NCBI RefSeq assembly: GCF_900096975.1
Contig: NZ_FMYQ01000004.1
Coordinates: forward strand, 186,001-250,000
Source of the DNA: Paraburkholderia lycopersici
GTDB lineage: Bacteria > Pseudomonadota > Gammaproteobacteria > Burkholderiales > Burkholderiaceae
Direction: 5' to 3'
DNA length: 64,000 bases
The notes beneath the pieces are model-generated. The model was not told where the DNA came from. It ran no database searches and saw only the letters and a list, made by a program, of their open reading frames with translations. How positions within the stretch are numbered: position 1 is the first letter of the stretch; each line of letters starts with the position of its first letter. Positions 51,525-63,216 of this stretch are shown here, in pieces. The translations under genes and the position numbers were made by a program.

Positions 51525-51926
51525 TTAGTTCGAAGGCGCCGGCTGGGCGGGAACCGCGCGCCAGCCCGACGCGCATTGCTGCGCATACGGATAGTAGGTT
51601 TTCGACTCGTCGCAGTAATACCAGGTGTCGCTGTTTTCCTGCTGTCCGCCCGCGATGTCGCCAGGCGGCGCGTTGCCGGGGCCCTGCGGGCCCGCATCGG
51701 GGGCACCGGATTGCGGCTGTCCCTGCTCGATGTAGTCGGGCGCCTGTGGCGGAGGCGGCGCAACGATGACGGGCGGCGGCCCGTAGTAGTAAGGCACCGG
51801 CGCGACCGGGTAGTAATACGGCACGCCGCCGCCGATGAACACGCCGACATGCGCCGCATGTGCGACGCCACTCACGCCGACGAGCGCCGCCGCGACGGCT
51901 CCAGGTAGTAGCTTCAACCTTCTCAC
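51525..51926 (-). CDS. Exported tyrosine/proline-rich protein, GTG start
   Basis: 133 residues from GTG 51924-51926, which has GGAG seven bases before it; an in-frame TTG 11 codons earlier lacks such a site. Residues 1-24 are a signal peptide (RRLKLLPGAVAAALVGVSG, cleavage after AHA). The mature part is rich in Tyr, Pro and Gly (YYYPVAPVPYYYGPPPVIVAPP), with a carboxy-terminal part having Cys residues (WYYCDESKTYYPYAQQCASGW) that occurs in many small Burkholderia exported proteins. The function is unknown. It precedes the glycine-zipper gene. Confidence 0.75.
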   Translation of the reverse strand: MRRLKLLPGAVAAALVGVSGVAHAAHVGVFIGGGVPYYYPVAPVPYYYGPPPVIVAPPPPQAPDYIEQGQPQSGAPDAGPQGPGNAPPGDIAGGQQENSDTWYYCDESKTYYPYAQQCASGWRAVPAQPAPSN

Positions 51927-52253
51927 AAACGATCTCCAGTAATGGGAGGGCGTGGGCAACGGCGCACGCCAGCCAATTATGAAACGCTATGACATCGGCG
52001 ACTTCAATGCAATTACGCGTGTTGCACCGTTTTTTCGAGTTGTTACAGGAGCGACTGCGCTGGCAGGCGCGTGAGAGATCCTCGGGGCGCGTACGGCATG
52101 CAACGGCGCGCTTCGGAGGCGATTTGGGGCGCAAACGCGCTGGGACTGCGCATTCCCGGCCCCGGCATGGGGCGGCGGCTGTAACAATCGGAGATCGACA
52201 GCGGGATTGGATCGCGGGCGGCGGGTAGTGAGTCGAGCGCCTGTGCAGCGTCA
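51927..52253. other. Intergenic stretch
   Basis: About 327 bases before the next possible gene. It must contain the promoter of the minus-strand pair at 50952-51926. No hairpin, repeat or sigma-70 pair stands out on reading. Confidence 0.35.
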
Positions 52254-52466
52254 TCAACGGTCGAACAGCTCCCATGCCGGATAGAGCGGCGTGCGTCCGA
52301 CGTAATGCATGCCCCTTACGAAAATCTCGCGCACGTCAGGATGTCGTTCATCGAACAGCGCGTGAAAAGTACGGATTGCTATCGATTCAGTCGAGGACGT
52401 GACGCTTGTTGGCGCGGCGAAATTTGCCAAGCCGACGGCATCGGCTTGTGATGAGAGCGCACACAA
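52254..52466 (-). CDS. Possible small protein or gene remnant
   Basis: A 70-residue frame. The carboxy-terminal half reads like a real protein (RTFHALFDERHPDVREIFVRG, then HYVGRTPLYPAWELF) while the first 25 residues do not. There is no clear ribosome site before the ATG. It lies downstream of the TetR gene on the same strand, after a 108-base gap. It may be a remnant of a longer gene or a small protein that starts later. No family recognised. Confidence 0.3.
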   Translation of the reverse strand: MCALSSQADAVGLANFAAPTSVTSSTESIAIRTFHALFDERHPDVREIFVRGMHYVGRTPLYPAWELFDR

Positions 52467-52574
52467 CGACTTGCGCGCAGCCGCCGACCTGCGCGTGCAA
52501 GGCGCGCCGATGATGCTGCGTGATCCGGCTTCGCGATGCGCGCGTGGCGAAGGAAGCGGCGGTCCGATGACCCG

Positions 52575-53309
52575 CTAGCGGGCCGGGCGCGCGCGCTCGA
52601 GCCGGCGCATGGCTTCGCCCACGTCCTGGCTGAACTGCGCAAGCGCGGCCAGTTCGAGATTGGGCGGCTGCAGTGCCGACCAGAGGGCGTCCACGAGCCG
52701 TTCGGCCGTGGCGTCGATATCGGTACGGCGGTTGGCGAGCGTTGCGTCCCACAGCACGTGCTCCATGGGGCCGAACACTAATGAGCGCAATAGCCGCAGC
52801 GGCAGATCGTTGCGGATCTGCCCGCTTTCCTGACCGCGCGCGAGCACGCGCATGAGCGGCGCCGTATAGCGGCGCTGCATTTCGGTGAGCGCTTCGCTCA
52901 GGTCGTGGTGGCGCGTGCGGCCTTCCGAAAGCACGAGCTCGCAAATGCCGGTGCCGCTCTCCAGCATCAACTGCAGATGCATGCGCACGATGAACGCAAA
53001 CTGCTGGCGCACGGTGCCGTCACGCGGCAATCCGCCTTCGATCGCGGCAATGGATTCGTCGTACCAGTCGCCGATCACGCGTGCGCACAACTCACGCTTG
53101 CCGCGAAAGTAGCTGAACACCGTTGCCTCGGATACGCCAAGGCGCTGAGCGATTTCGGCCGTGGTGGCGCGAGCGTACCCTTTTTCGGAAAACACTTCGC
53201 GCCCCGCCTGCAGGATCTCGCGCACGCGCTGCTGCGACTTGCGGCCTGCCGGCTGGCGTCGCGACGCGGGCAGGACGGCTTTCTGAGCGGCGGCTTGCAT
53301 CTTGAGCAT
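52575..53309 (-). CDS. TetR-family regulator of the liu operon (LiuQ-type candidate)
   Basis: 244 residues. Residues about 25-75 form the TetR helix-turn-helix (VREILQAGREVFSEKGYARATTAEIAQRLGVSEATVFSYFRGKRELC). The rest is helical, as in ligand-binding domains. Its divergent place next to ivd-liuBCD matches the TetR regulators (LiuQ) described for leucine/isovalerate degradation in beta-proteobacteria; the MerR-type LiuR is used elsewhere. Whether it binds the palindrome at 53414 is inference. It carries about 20 extra amino-terminal residues. A second in-frame ATG (53300) may be the start. Confidence 0.85.
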   Translation of the reverse strand: MLKMQAAAQKAVLPASRRQPAGRKSQQRVREILQAGREVFSEKGYARATTAEIAQRLGVSEATVFSYFRGKRELCARVIGDWYDESIAAIEGGLPRDGTVRQQFAFIVRMHLQLMLESGTGICELVLSEGRTRHHDLSEALTEMQRRYTAPLMRVLARGQESGQIRNDLPLRLLRSLVFGPMEHVLWDATLANRRTDIDATAERLVDALWSALQPPNLELAALAQFSQDVGEAMRRLERARPAR

Positions 53310-53413
53310 GATTCAATTTACGTCTGGATGGATCGGATTATCCATGAAAGATTCGCCGTGATACAAGGAAATTTCGCGCATATTAGAACTTGAGCATCAC
53401 TCAGAAATACCTA

Positions 53414-53429
53414 TTGACGTTAACGTAAA
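53414..53429. promoter_or_regulatory. Near-perfect palindrome between TetR and ivd, candidate operator
   Basis: TTGACGTTAACGTAAA is a 16-base palindrome with a perfect 10-base core (ACGTTAACGT) and one symmetric mismatch. It lies 67 bases before the ivd ATG. A half-site TTTACGTC occurs at 53317-53324, next to the TetR gene start. The position fits a site controlling both directions. Confidence 0.65.
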
Positions 53430-53495
53430 TGTGGCGTGAAATGTGCGTCCATGGGGCGAAGCACGGCCCGGTTCTATGAACACCTGGAGACACTG

Positions 53496-54677
53496 ATGAG
53501 CAACGTACCCGGTTTGCAGTTCCCGCTCGGTGAAGAAGCCGAAATGCTGCGCGACAGCATTGCCGGCTTTGCGGCGAAGGAAATCGCGCCGCGCGCGGCC
53601 GAAATCGACCGCAGCGACCAGTTCCCGATGGAACTCTGGCGCAAGTTCGGCGATCTCGGCGTGCTCGGCATGACGGTTTCCGAGGAATACGGCGGCGCGA
53701 ACATGGGCTATACGGCGCACATGGTCGCGATGGAGGAGATCTCGCGCGCGTCCGCGTCGGTCGGTCTTTCGTACGGAGCGCATTCGAATCTCTGCGTGAA
53801 CCAGATCCACCGCAACGGCACCGAGGCGCAAAAGCGCAAGTACCTGCCGAAGCTTGTTTCGGGCGAGCACATCGGCGCGCTCGCCATGAGCGAGCCCAAC
53901 GCGGGTTCGGACGTGGTCAGCATGAAGCTGCGCGCCGAAAAGAAGGGCGACCGCTATGTGCTCAACGGCACGAAAATGTGGATCACCAATGGCCCGGACT
54001 GCGACACCCTCGTCGTGTACGCGAAAACGGAGCCCGAAGCGGGGGCGCGCGGCATTACGGCGTTCATCGTCGAGAAGGGCATGAAGGGCTTTTCCGTTGC
54101 GCAGAAACTCGACAAGCTCGGCATGCGCGGTTCGCATACGGGCGAACTCGTGTTTCAGGACGTCGAAGTGCCCGAAGAAAACATCCTTGGCCAGCTCAAC
54201 GGCGGCGTGAAGGTGCTGATGAGCGGGCTCGATTACGAACGCGCCGTGCTCGCCGGCGGGCCGACCGGCATCATGGCCGCGGTCATGGACGCCGTCGTGC
54301 CGTATATCCATGACCGCAAGCAGTTCGGCCAGGCCATCGGCGAGTTCCAGCTCATTCAAGGCAAGGTCGCTGACCTCTATACGACCTATCAGGCGTGCCG
54401 CGCGTATCTCTACGCGGTGGGGCGCCAGCTCGACACGCTCGGCAAGGACCACGTGCGCCAGGTGCGCAAGGACTGCGCGGGTGTGATTCTCTATACGGCC
54501 GAGAAGGCCACGTGGATGGCAGGCGAGGCAATCCAGATCCTCGGCGGCAATGGCTATATCAACGAGTATCCGGTGGGGCGTCTCTGGCGCGACGCGAAGC
54601 TCTACGAAATCGGTGCGGGCACGAGTGAGATTCGCCGCATGTTGATCGGCCGCGAACTGTTCGCGGAAACAATGTAA
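53496..54677 (+). CDS. ivd: Isovaleryl-CoA dehydrogenase
   Basis: 393 residues, usual for the family, from the ATG at 53496 after GGAG. It oxidises isovaleryl-CoA to 3-methylcrotonyl-CoA with FAD during leucine degradation. [16 protein letters not shown] and [10 protein letters not shown] are the FAD/substrate blocks; the catalytic Glu of isovaleryl-CoA dehydrogenases is in [12 protein letters not shown], which sets it apart from the carboxy-terminal Glu of other acyl-CoA dehydrogenases. [22 protein letters not shown] follows. First gene of the liu operon, 26 bases from liuB. Confidence 0.95.
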   Translation: MSNVPGLQFPLGEEAEMLRDSIAGFAAKEIAPRAAEIDRSDQFPMELWRKFGDLGVLGMTVSEEYGGANMGYTAHMVAMEEISRASASVGLSYGAHSNLCVNQIHRNGTEAQKRKYLPKLVSGEHIGALAMSEPNAGSDVVSMKLRAEKKGDRYVLNGTKMWITNGPDCDTLVVYAKTEPEAGARGITAFIVEKGMKGFSVAQKLDKLGMRGSHTGELVFQDVEVPEENILGQLNGGVKVLMSGLDYERAVLAGGPTGIMAAVMDAVVPYIHDRKQFGQAIGEFQLIQGKVADLYTTYQACRAYLYAVGRQLDTLGKDHVRQVRKDCAGVILYTAEKATWMAGEAIQILGGNGYINEYPVGRLWRDAKLYEIGAGTSEIRRMLIGRELFAETM

Positions 54678-54703
54678 TCCTAAGTCATTTGAGGGAGGAC
54701 GGG

Positions 54704-56311
54704 ATGCCGGTCATCGAATCGAAGCTCAATCCGCGCTCGGAAGACTTCAAGGCAAATACCGCGGCACTTGAGGCGCTCGTCGCGGACCTGCGCGAGAAAA
54801 TCCGGAAGCTTTCGCTTGGCGGAGGCGAGGCCGCGCGCGACAAGCATCTCTCGCGCGGCAAGCTGCTGCCGCGCGACCGTATCGCGCAATTGCTCGATCC
54901 GGGTACGCCGTTTCTGGAGTTTTCGCAACTCGCCGCCTACGGCATGTACAACGACGACGCGCCGGGCGGAGGCATCATCACGGGCATCGGCCGCATTGCC
55001 GGGCAAGAGTGCGTGATCGTCTGCAACGACGCCACGGTGAAGGGCGGCACGTACTATCCGGTCACCGTGAAGAAGCATGTGCGCGCACAGGAAATCGCGC
55101 AGGAAAACAATCTGCCTTGCGTGTATCTCGTCGATTCGGGCGGCGCGAATCTGCCGAATCAGGACGAGGTGTTTCCGGACCGCGATCACTTCGGCCGCAT
55201 TTTCTACAACCAGGCGAATCTCTCTTCGCAGGGCATTCCGCAAATCGCCGTGGTGATGGGCTCATGCACGGCCGGCGGCGCCTATGTGCCGGCCATGAGC
55301 GACGAGTCGATCATCGTGAAGAACCAGGGCACGATTTTCCTCGGCGGCCCGCCGCTCGTGAAGGCCGCGACGGGCGAGGAAGTGAGCGCCGAAGACTTGG
55401 GCGGAGGCGACGTGCACACGCGCCTTTCCGGCGTGGCCGATCATCTCGCGCAGAACGACGCGCATGCGCTCGCGATCGCGCGCTCGATCGTCGGCAATCT
55501 GAATCGCGCGAAAACGCCGCCCGTGGTGCTGCGCGACCCGCTGCCGCCGCGCTACGAAGCAAAGAGCCTGTACGGCGTGATTCCCGTCGACACGCGCAAG
55601 CCCTTCGACGTGCGCGAGGTGATCGCGCGCATCGTCGACGACTCGGCCTTCGACGAGTTCAAGGCGCGCTACGGCACCACGCTCGTTACCGGCTTCGCGC
55701 ACATCTGGGGCCATCCGGTTGGCATCGTCGCGAACAACGGTATTCTGTTCTCCGAATCGGCGCTGAAGGGCACGCACTTCATCGAGCTTTGCTGCCAGCG
55801 CAAGATTCCGCTCGTGTTTCTGCAGAACATCACGGGTTTCATGGTGGGCCGCAAATACGAGAACGAGGGTATTGCGCGCAATGGCGCGAAGATGGTGACG
55901 GCGGTGGCGACCGCAAAAGTGCCGAAGTTCACGGTCATCATCGGCGGTTCGTTCGGCGCGGGCAATTACGGCATGTGCGGCCGAGCCTATTCGCCACGTT
56001 TTCTCTGGATGTGGCCGAACGCACGCATTTCCGTGATGGGCGGCGAGCAGGCCGCTTCCGTGCTCGCGACGGTGCGCCGCGATGGCATCGAAGCGAAAGG
56101 CGGCTCGTGGAGCGCCGAGGAAGAAGACGCATTCAAGCAGCCGATTCGCGATCAATACGAGCGCCAGGGTCATCCATACTACGCGAGCGCGCGTCTGTGG
56201 GACGACGGCGTGATCGACCCCGCACAAACGCGCGACGTGCTCGGCCTCGGCCTTTCGGCGACGATGAACGCGCCGATCGGGGACACGCGTTTCGGCGTGT
56301 TCCGTATGTGA
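54704..56311 (+). CDS. liuB: 3-methylcrotonyl-CoA carboxylase beta subunit (carboxyltransferase)
   Basis: 535 residues from the ATG at 54704, with GAGGGAGG upstream. Carboxyltransferase halves are complete: [20 protein letters not shown] in the first and [27 protein letters not shown] in the second, with [20 protein letters not shown]. It moves carboxyl from biotin on LiuD to 3-methylcrotonyl-CoA, giving 3-methylglutaconyl-CoA. It fits MccB better than PccB because of its operon partners. It precedes liuC by 12 bases. Confidence 0.95.
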   Translation: MPVIESKLNPRSEDFKANTAALEALVADLREKIRKLSLGGGEAARDKHLSRGKLLPRDRIAQLLDPGTPFLEFSQLAAYGMYNDDAPGGGIITGIGRIAGQECVIVCNDATVKGGTYYPVTVKKHVRAQEIAQENNLPCVYLVDSGGANLPNQDEVFPDRDHFGRIFYNQANLSSQGIPQIAVVMGSCTAGGAYVPAMSDESIIVKNQGTIFLGGPPLVKAATGEEVSAEDLGGGDVHTRLSGVADHLAQNDAHALAIARSIVGNLNRAKTPPVVLRDPLPPRYEAKSLYGVIPVDTRKPFDVREVIARIVDDSAFDEFKARYGTTLVTGFAHIWGHPVGIVANNGILFSESALKGTHFIELCCQRKIPLVFLQNITGFMVGRKYENEGIARNGAKMVTAVATAKVPKFTVIIGGSFGAGNYGMCGRAYSPRFLWMWPNARISVMGGEQAASVLATVRRDGIEAKGGSWSAEEEDAFKQPIRDQYERQGHPYYASARLWDDGVIDPAQTRDVLGLGLSATMNAPIGDTRFGVFRM

Positions 56312-56323
56312 CGGGAGAGGACG

Positions 56324-57112
56324 ATGCACTACGAAACGCTCATCGTGGAAGTCGCCGGACACGTGGCGACGCTCACGCTCAATCGCCCCGAGGTGCGTAA
56401 CGCATTCAATGAAACGATGATCGCGGACGTGACGGCGGCCTTCACGGCGCTTGGCGCGCGCGACGACGTGCGCGCAATCGTGCTTGCGGGCAACGGCAAG
56501 GCCTTTTGCGCAGGCGCCGACCTGAACTGGATGCGCAAGATGGCCGGCTACTCGGACGAGGAGAATCGGGAGGACGCGCTGCGTCTCGCGCATATGCTTT
56601 CGGCCATCTATCGCTGCCCGAAGCCCGTGGTCGCGCGCGTGCATGGCGACGCCTACGCGGGCGGCATGGGCCTCTTGTGCGCCGCCGATATCGTGGTGGC
56701 CGCCGAAAGCGCACACTTCTGCCTTTCCGAAGCACGCCTCGGCCTGATGCCCGCCACGATCGCGCCATACGTGATTCGCGCGCTTGGCGAGCAGGCTTCG
56801 CGCCGCTACTTCGTCACGGCCGAAGCGTTCGATTGTGCGACCGCGTTGCGGCTGGGCCTCGTCAGCGAAGCCGTGAGCGCGGAAGAACTCGACGCGACCG
56901 TGCAACGTATCACCGAAACGCTTTGCGCGAACAGCCCGAACGCCGTGCGCGAGTGCAAGCAACTCGTGCAGGACGTGGCGGGCCAGACGATCGATGACGC
57001 CCTGATCGAAGACACCGCCGTTCGCATCGCGCGTATTCGCGCGAGCGAGGAAGGGCGCGACGGCGTGTCGTCGTTCCTTGAAAAGCGCACGCCGCGCTGG
57101 CGTACCGAATAA
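56324..57112 (+). CDS. liuC: Methylglutaconyl-CoA hydratase (enoyl-CoA hydratase family)
   Basis: 262 residues. Crotonase-fold blocks are LTLNRPEVRNAFNETMI, GNGKAFCAGADLNWMRKM (oxyanion hole) and RVHGDAYAGGMGLLCAADIVVA. The next block, CLSEARLGLMPATIAPYVIRALG, has the catalytic Glu in its usual place, and the glycine pattern is normal. It hydrates 3-methylglutaconyl-CoA to HMG-CoA. The AGAGGACG before the ATG is a good ribosome site. It lies 30 bases before liuD. Confidence 0.92.
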   Translation: MHYETLIVEVAGHVATLTLNRPEVRNAFNETMIADVTAAFTALGARDDVRAIVLAGNGKAFCAGADLNWMRKMAGYSDEENREDALRLAHMLSAIYRCPKPVVARVHGDAYAGGMGLLCAADIVVAAESAHFCLSEARLGLMPATIAPYVIRALGEQASRRYFVTAEAFDCATALRLGLVSEAVSAEELDATVQRITETLCANSPNAVRECKQLVQDVAGQTIDDALIEDTAVRIARIRASEEGRDGVSSFLEKRTPRWRTE

Positions 57113-57142
57113 AGCCACGCAGCGATATAGCGAGGACACTAC

Positions 57143-59164
57143 ATGTTCAACAAGATCCTGATCGCCAACCGGGGCGAAATTGCTTGCCGGGTGGCGGCCA
57201 CTTGCCGGCGGCTCGGCGTGAAGAGCGTGGCCGTGTATTCGGACGCCGACGCAAACGCCAAGCACGTCGCAGCCTGCGACGAGGCCGTGCACATCGGCGA
57301 GGCCGCCGCCGCGCAAAGCTATCTGCGCATCGAGCGCATCATCGAAGCCGCGCGCGCAACGGGTGCGCAGGCCATTCACCCGGGCTATGGCTTTCTTTCG
57401 GAGAACGAAGACTTCGCCCGCGCATGCGAAGCGGCCGGCATCGTGTTCATCGGGCCGCCGGTCGAGGCGATCGCCGCGATGGGTTCGAAGGCGGCCGCCA
57501 AGGCTCTGATGCACGCAGCAGCGGTGCCGCTCGTGCCCGGCTACCACGGCGACGACCAGGACCCGGCGCTCCTGCAACGCGAAGCCGATGCAATGGGCTA
57601 CCCCGTGCTGCTCAAGGCGAGCGCGGGCGGCGGCGGCAAGGGCATGCGCGTGGTCGAGCGCAGCGAGGACTTTGCGGCGGCGCTCGCCTCATGCAAGCGC
57701 GAGGCAGCAAGCAGCTTCGGCAACGACCGCGTGCTGATCGAGAAGTACCTCATGCGGCCGCGCCACGTCGAGGTGCAGGTGTTCGCGGACAGGCACGGCG
57801 GCGCCGTCTACCTGTTCGATCGCGATTGCTCGGTGCAGCGCCGTCACCAGAAGGTACTCGAGGAAGCGCCCGCCCCCGGGCTGCAGGACCAGGTGCGCCA
57901 CGCGATGGGCGAGGCGGCCGTGGCCGCGGCGCGTGCGGTGCACTACGTAGGCGCGGGCACCGTCGAATTCATCATGACGGGGGCCGATTTCTACTTCATG
58001 GAGATGAATACGCGCCTGCAGGTCGAGCATCCGGTGACGGAAATGGTCACCGGGCTCGATCTCGTCGAATGGCAGTTGCGCGTGGCAGCGGGCGAACCGT
58101 TGCCGCTCGACCAGTCGCAACTCCTGGTCACGGGGCACGCGCTCGAAGCGCGCATCTACGCGGAAAATCCGGCGCGCGGCTTCCTGCCGTCCACAGGCAC
58201 GCTCAAGCATCTGCGCATGCCCGAGGGCGTCGAGTTCCGGCTGGGCGATGCGGGGCAACGCGCGGGCGTGCGCATCGACAGCGGCGTGCGCGAGGGCGAC
58301 ACCATCACGCCGTTCTACGACCCGATGATCGCGAAGCTGATCGTGCACGGCGCCACGCGCGAAGAAGCGCTGGCGCGCATGGAGCGCGCGCTCGAAGCGT
58401 GCGAGGTGGTGGGGCCGCATACGAATGTCGAGTTCCTGCACAGGCTCGTGACTTGTGAGCCGTTCGCGAACGCCGATCTCGACACGGGCTTGATCGAGCG
58501 GAACCACGACGCATTGTTCGCGCCGCATCAAAAGCCGGTTCGCGAGGCGCTCGCGCTTGCGTGCGCGGCGCTGCTTGGGCGGGAAGGTGGCGCGGTAGTG
58601 GATGCGTCAGCGGGGACCTCGCCGTGGCAGGCGCTTTCGCATTGGCGGTTGAACAGCGGCTTTGCACAATCGCTCGCATGGCGCGACGTGGAAAGCGATA
58701 CGGCGTTCACGGTGGCGCATACGCACGATGGCGGCGAACAGACGCTGGCCTATGCGGGACATGGGGCGCGATATACGTGGTGGCGCGGGCAGGGCGCGGA
58801 TGAATACGGCGCAACCCTTGACGAGCGGCGCGTGACAGGACGCGTCTTCATCGACGGCGATGTATTTCACGTGTTTTGCCTTGGCGCCGCAATGGCGTTC
58901 GAGTGGCAGAACCTGCTCGCGCACGCGGCCGACGCGGAGCACGGCGAAGGCCGTTTGACCGCGCCGATGCCGGGCAAGGTGATCGCCGTGCTGGTCGAGC
59001 CTGGCGCGATAGTCGAAAAGGGCGCCCCGCTCATCGTCATGGAGGCGATGAAAATGGAGCACACCATCGGTGCGCCAACGGCCGGTAAGGTAACCGAAGT
59101 ATTGTACGGCGTCGGGGACCAGGTGGCGGATGGCGCGCAATTGCTGGTGCTGGAAGCCGCATGA
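57143..59164 (+). CDS. liuD: 3-methylcrotonyl-CoA carboxylase alpha subunit (biotin carboxylase/biotin carrier)
   Basis: 673 residues, normal for MCC alpha. Residues 1-450 are the biotin carboxylase domain (FNKILIANRGEIACRVAATC, then KASAGGGGKGMRVV for ATP and FYFMEMNTRLQVEHPVTEMV with the catalytic Glu and Arg). A linker follows; the carboxy-terminal biotin carrier has IVMEAMKMEHTIGAP with the biotinylated Lys near residue 640. It uses ATP and bicarbonate to charge biotin for LiuB. Last gene of the operon; a terminator follows at 59230. No HMG-CoA lyase gene comes after it. Confidence 0.95.
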   Translation: MFNKILIANRGEIACRVAATCRRLGVKSVAVYSDADANAKHVAACDEAVHIGEAAAAQSYLRIERIIEAARATGAQAIHPGYGFLSENEDFARACEAAGIVFIGPPVEAIAAMGSKAAAKALMHAAAVPLVPGYHGDDQDPALLQREADAMGYPVLLKASAGGGGKGMRVVERSEDFAAALASCKREAASSFGNDRVLIEKYLMRPRHVEVQVFADRHGGAVYLFDRDCSVQRRHQKVLEEAPAPGLQDQVRHAMGEAAVAAARAVHYVGAGTVEFIMTGADFYFMEMNTRLQVEHPVTEMVTGLDLVEWQLRVAAGEPLPLDQSQLLVTGHALEARIYAENPARGFLPSTGTLKHLRMPEGVEFRLGDAGQRAGVRIDSGVREGDTITPFYDPMIAKLIVHGATREEALARMERALEACEVVGPHTNVEFLHRLVTCEPFANADLDTGLIERNHDALFAPHQKPVREALALACAALLGREGGAVVDASAGTSPWQALSHWRLNSGFAQSLAWRDVESDTAFTVAHTHDGGEQTLAYAGHGARYTWWRGQGADEYGATLDERRVTGRVFIDGDVFHVFCLGAAMAFEWQNLLAHAADAEHGEGRLTAPMPGKVIAVLVEPGAIVEKGAPLIVMEAMKMEHTIGAPTAGKVTEVLYGVGDQVADGAQLLVLEAA

Positions 59165-59229
59165 CGCATGGTTCAATACGCGCCTCGCAGCCTTCCTGAG
59201 GCTGGATCGCGATGTGAAGTTGTGCCCTG

Positions 59230-59261
59230 GGGCGCTTCGTTTGGCGGAGCGCCCTTTTTTT
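59230..59261 (+). terminator. Rho-independent terminator after liuD
   Basis: GGGCGCTTCG (59230-59239) pairs with CGGAGCGCCC (59245-59254) using one T-G wobble and a 5-base loop, followed by seven T residues. It closes the ivd-liuBCD transcript, 65 bases after the stop codon. Confidence 0.9.
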
Positions 59262-59445
59262 CGCAGGCAATTCGTCGGGGACCGGATCGAACAGCGCGCA
59301 CTTCGCGGAGAAACAATGCCATCATGTAGGCGGTTTTTCGGGGCAGACTTTTCGGGTCGAACCTTGTGGCGCGCTGCCGCCCAAAGGATCGCCGCGTGGG
59401 AATCCGGGGTCGGATACACATCCCGTTCGTCAAGGTGAGGTCATC

Positions 59446-60390
59446 ATGCTTGGTGTTCGTAAAGCCGTATTCCCGGTGGCGGGGATCGATACGAGTTTTC
59501 TTCCGGCAACGAAGGCGAGTCCGAAGGAAATGCTGCCGGTGATCGACAAGCCGCTCATTCAATACGCCGTTGAGGAAGCGATCGGCGCGGGCATTACCGA
59601 GCTGATTTTCGTAACGGGCCGGGGAAAGCGCGTCATCGAAGATCATTTCGACAAATCCTACGAAGTCGAACAAGTACTGAAGGCGCGGGGCAAACAGGAT
59701 CTCGTCGGGCTCGTGCAGAGCATCAAGCCCTCCCACGTCGAGTGCATCTACGTTCGGCAAGCCGAGCCCCTTGGTCTTGGTCATGCGGTGCTCTGCGCGG
59801 AAAAGCTCATTGGCGACGAGCCGTTCGCGGTCGTGCTCGCTGACGATCTGCTCGATGGAACGCCGCCGATCCTCGCGCAGATGGTGCATATATTCAGCCA
59901 TTACGATTCGTCGGTTCTTGCTGTCGAGGAATTCGAATCATGCGAATCGACGAGTCACGGCGTAATCGATGGCCGCCACTGGGACGAGCGCGTCATCAGC
60001 GTGAGCCGCATTGTCGAGAAGCCGTCGCCGGAACTCGCGCCGTCCCGTTTCGGCGTTGCCGGACGTTATGTGCTCATGCCCAGCATCTTCGGACATTTGC
60101 GCTCGCTGAAACCGGACTTGAATGGCGAGATTCAATTGACGTCCGCGATTCATTTGATGCGCATGGAGGAACAGGTGCTGGCGTACGAGTTCGTGGGGAA
60201 GCGCTATGACTGCGGCACCAAGCTGGGTTACGTACAGGCGACCGTCGATTTCGCGCTGCGGCATGCGGAACTGCACGAAACGTTCGATGCGTGGTTGCGC
60301 GAGCGTCTGGGCGGCGCGCAACCGGCTGTCTGGACCACGGGCGAGGCGCTCAATCAGCCTGCTACCCCCGTGACCGGGCTGGCGCACTAG
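59446..60390 (+). CDS. galU: GalU/GalF-like nucleotidyltransferase with altered signature loop
   Basis: 314 residues with a normal GalU body: KASPKEMLPVIDKPLIQYAVEEAI, RQAEPLGLGHAVLCAEKLIGD, AVVLADDLLD for the metal-binding Asp and SRIVEKPSPE with the catalytic Lys. The nucleotide-binding loop, normally GLGTRFLPATK, reads GIDTSFLPATK: Gly is Asp15 and the key Arg is Ser17. E. coli GalF, a nearly inactive paralogue, also loses this T-R pair. In the family GalU makes UDP-glucose from UTP and glucose-1-phosphate. This copy may be weak or regulatory. It stands alone, so no pathway partner is visible. Confidence 0.85.
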   Translation: MLGVRKAVFPVAGIDTSFLPATKASPKEMLPVIDKPLIQYAVEEAIGAGITELIFVTGRGKRVIEDHFDKSYEVEQVLKARGKQDLVGLVQSIKPSHVECIYVRQAEPLGLGHAVLCAEKLIGDEPFAVVLADDLLDGTPPILAQMVHIFSHYDSSVLAVEEFESCESTSHGVIDGRHWDERVISVSRIVEKPSPELAPSRFGVAGRYVLMPSIFGHLRSLKPDLNGEIQLTSAIHLMRMEEQVLAYEFVGKRYDCGTKLGYVQATVDFALRHAELHETFDAWLRERLGGAQPAVWTTGEALNQPATPVTGLAH

Positions 60391-63012
<2,622 letters not shown>

Positions 63013-63018
63013 GCGACC

Positions 63019-63058
63019 GTCCCCGCCCCGTCCAGACCCGATCTCGATGGGGCGGGAC
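63019..63058 (+). terminator. Possible terminator hairpin after katG
   Basis: GTCCCCGCCCC (63019-63029) can pair with GGGGCGGGAC (63049-63058) leaving one bulged C, 6 bases after the katG stop. The nearest T-run (GTTTTTC) is about 15 bases further, so as a classical terminator it is weak. Confidence 0.35.
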
Positions 63059-63216
63059 TCGCCCGGCCCGCCGTTTTTCTGCGGTACGGCGCGAAGACGG
63101 CGCAGGCAAGGAAGCAATTGGCCGTGGATAACGGCGCTGACCTCGCCGGTCGTTTCCTCAACCTGGTTCGCCGCCGGCTCGTGAGCGTCGCGCGCGAGGA
63201 CGAGACAGCCTGATTC

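Noticed and set aside
55262..57577. 771-codon antisense frame across liuB, liuC and liuD
   Set aside because: It crosses three well-supported genes and has an Arg/His-rich shadow composition.
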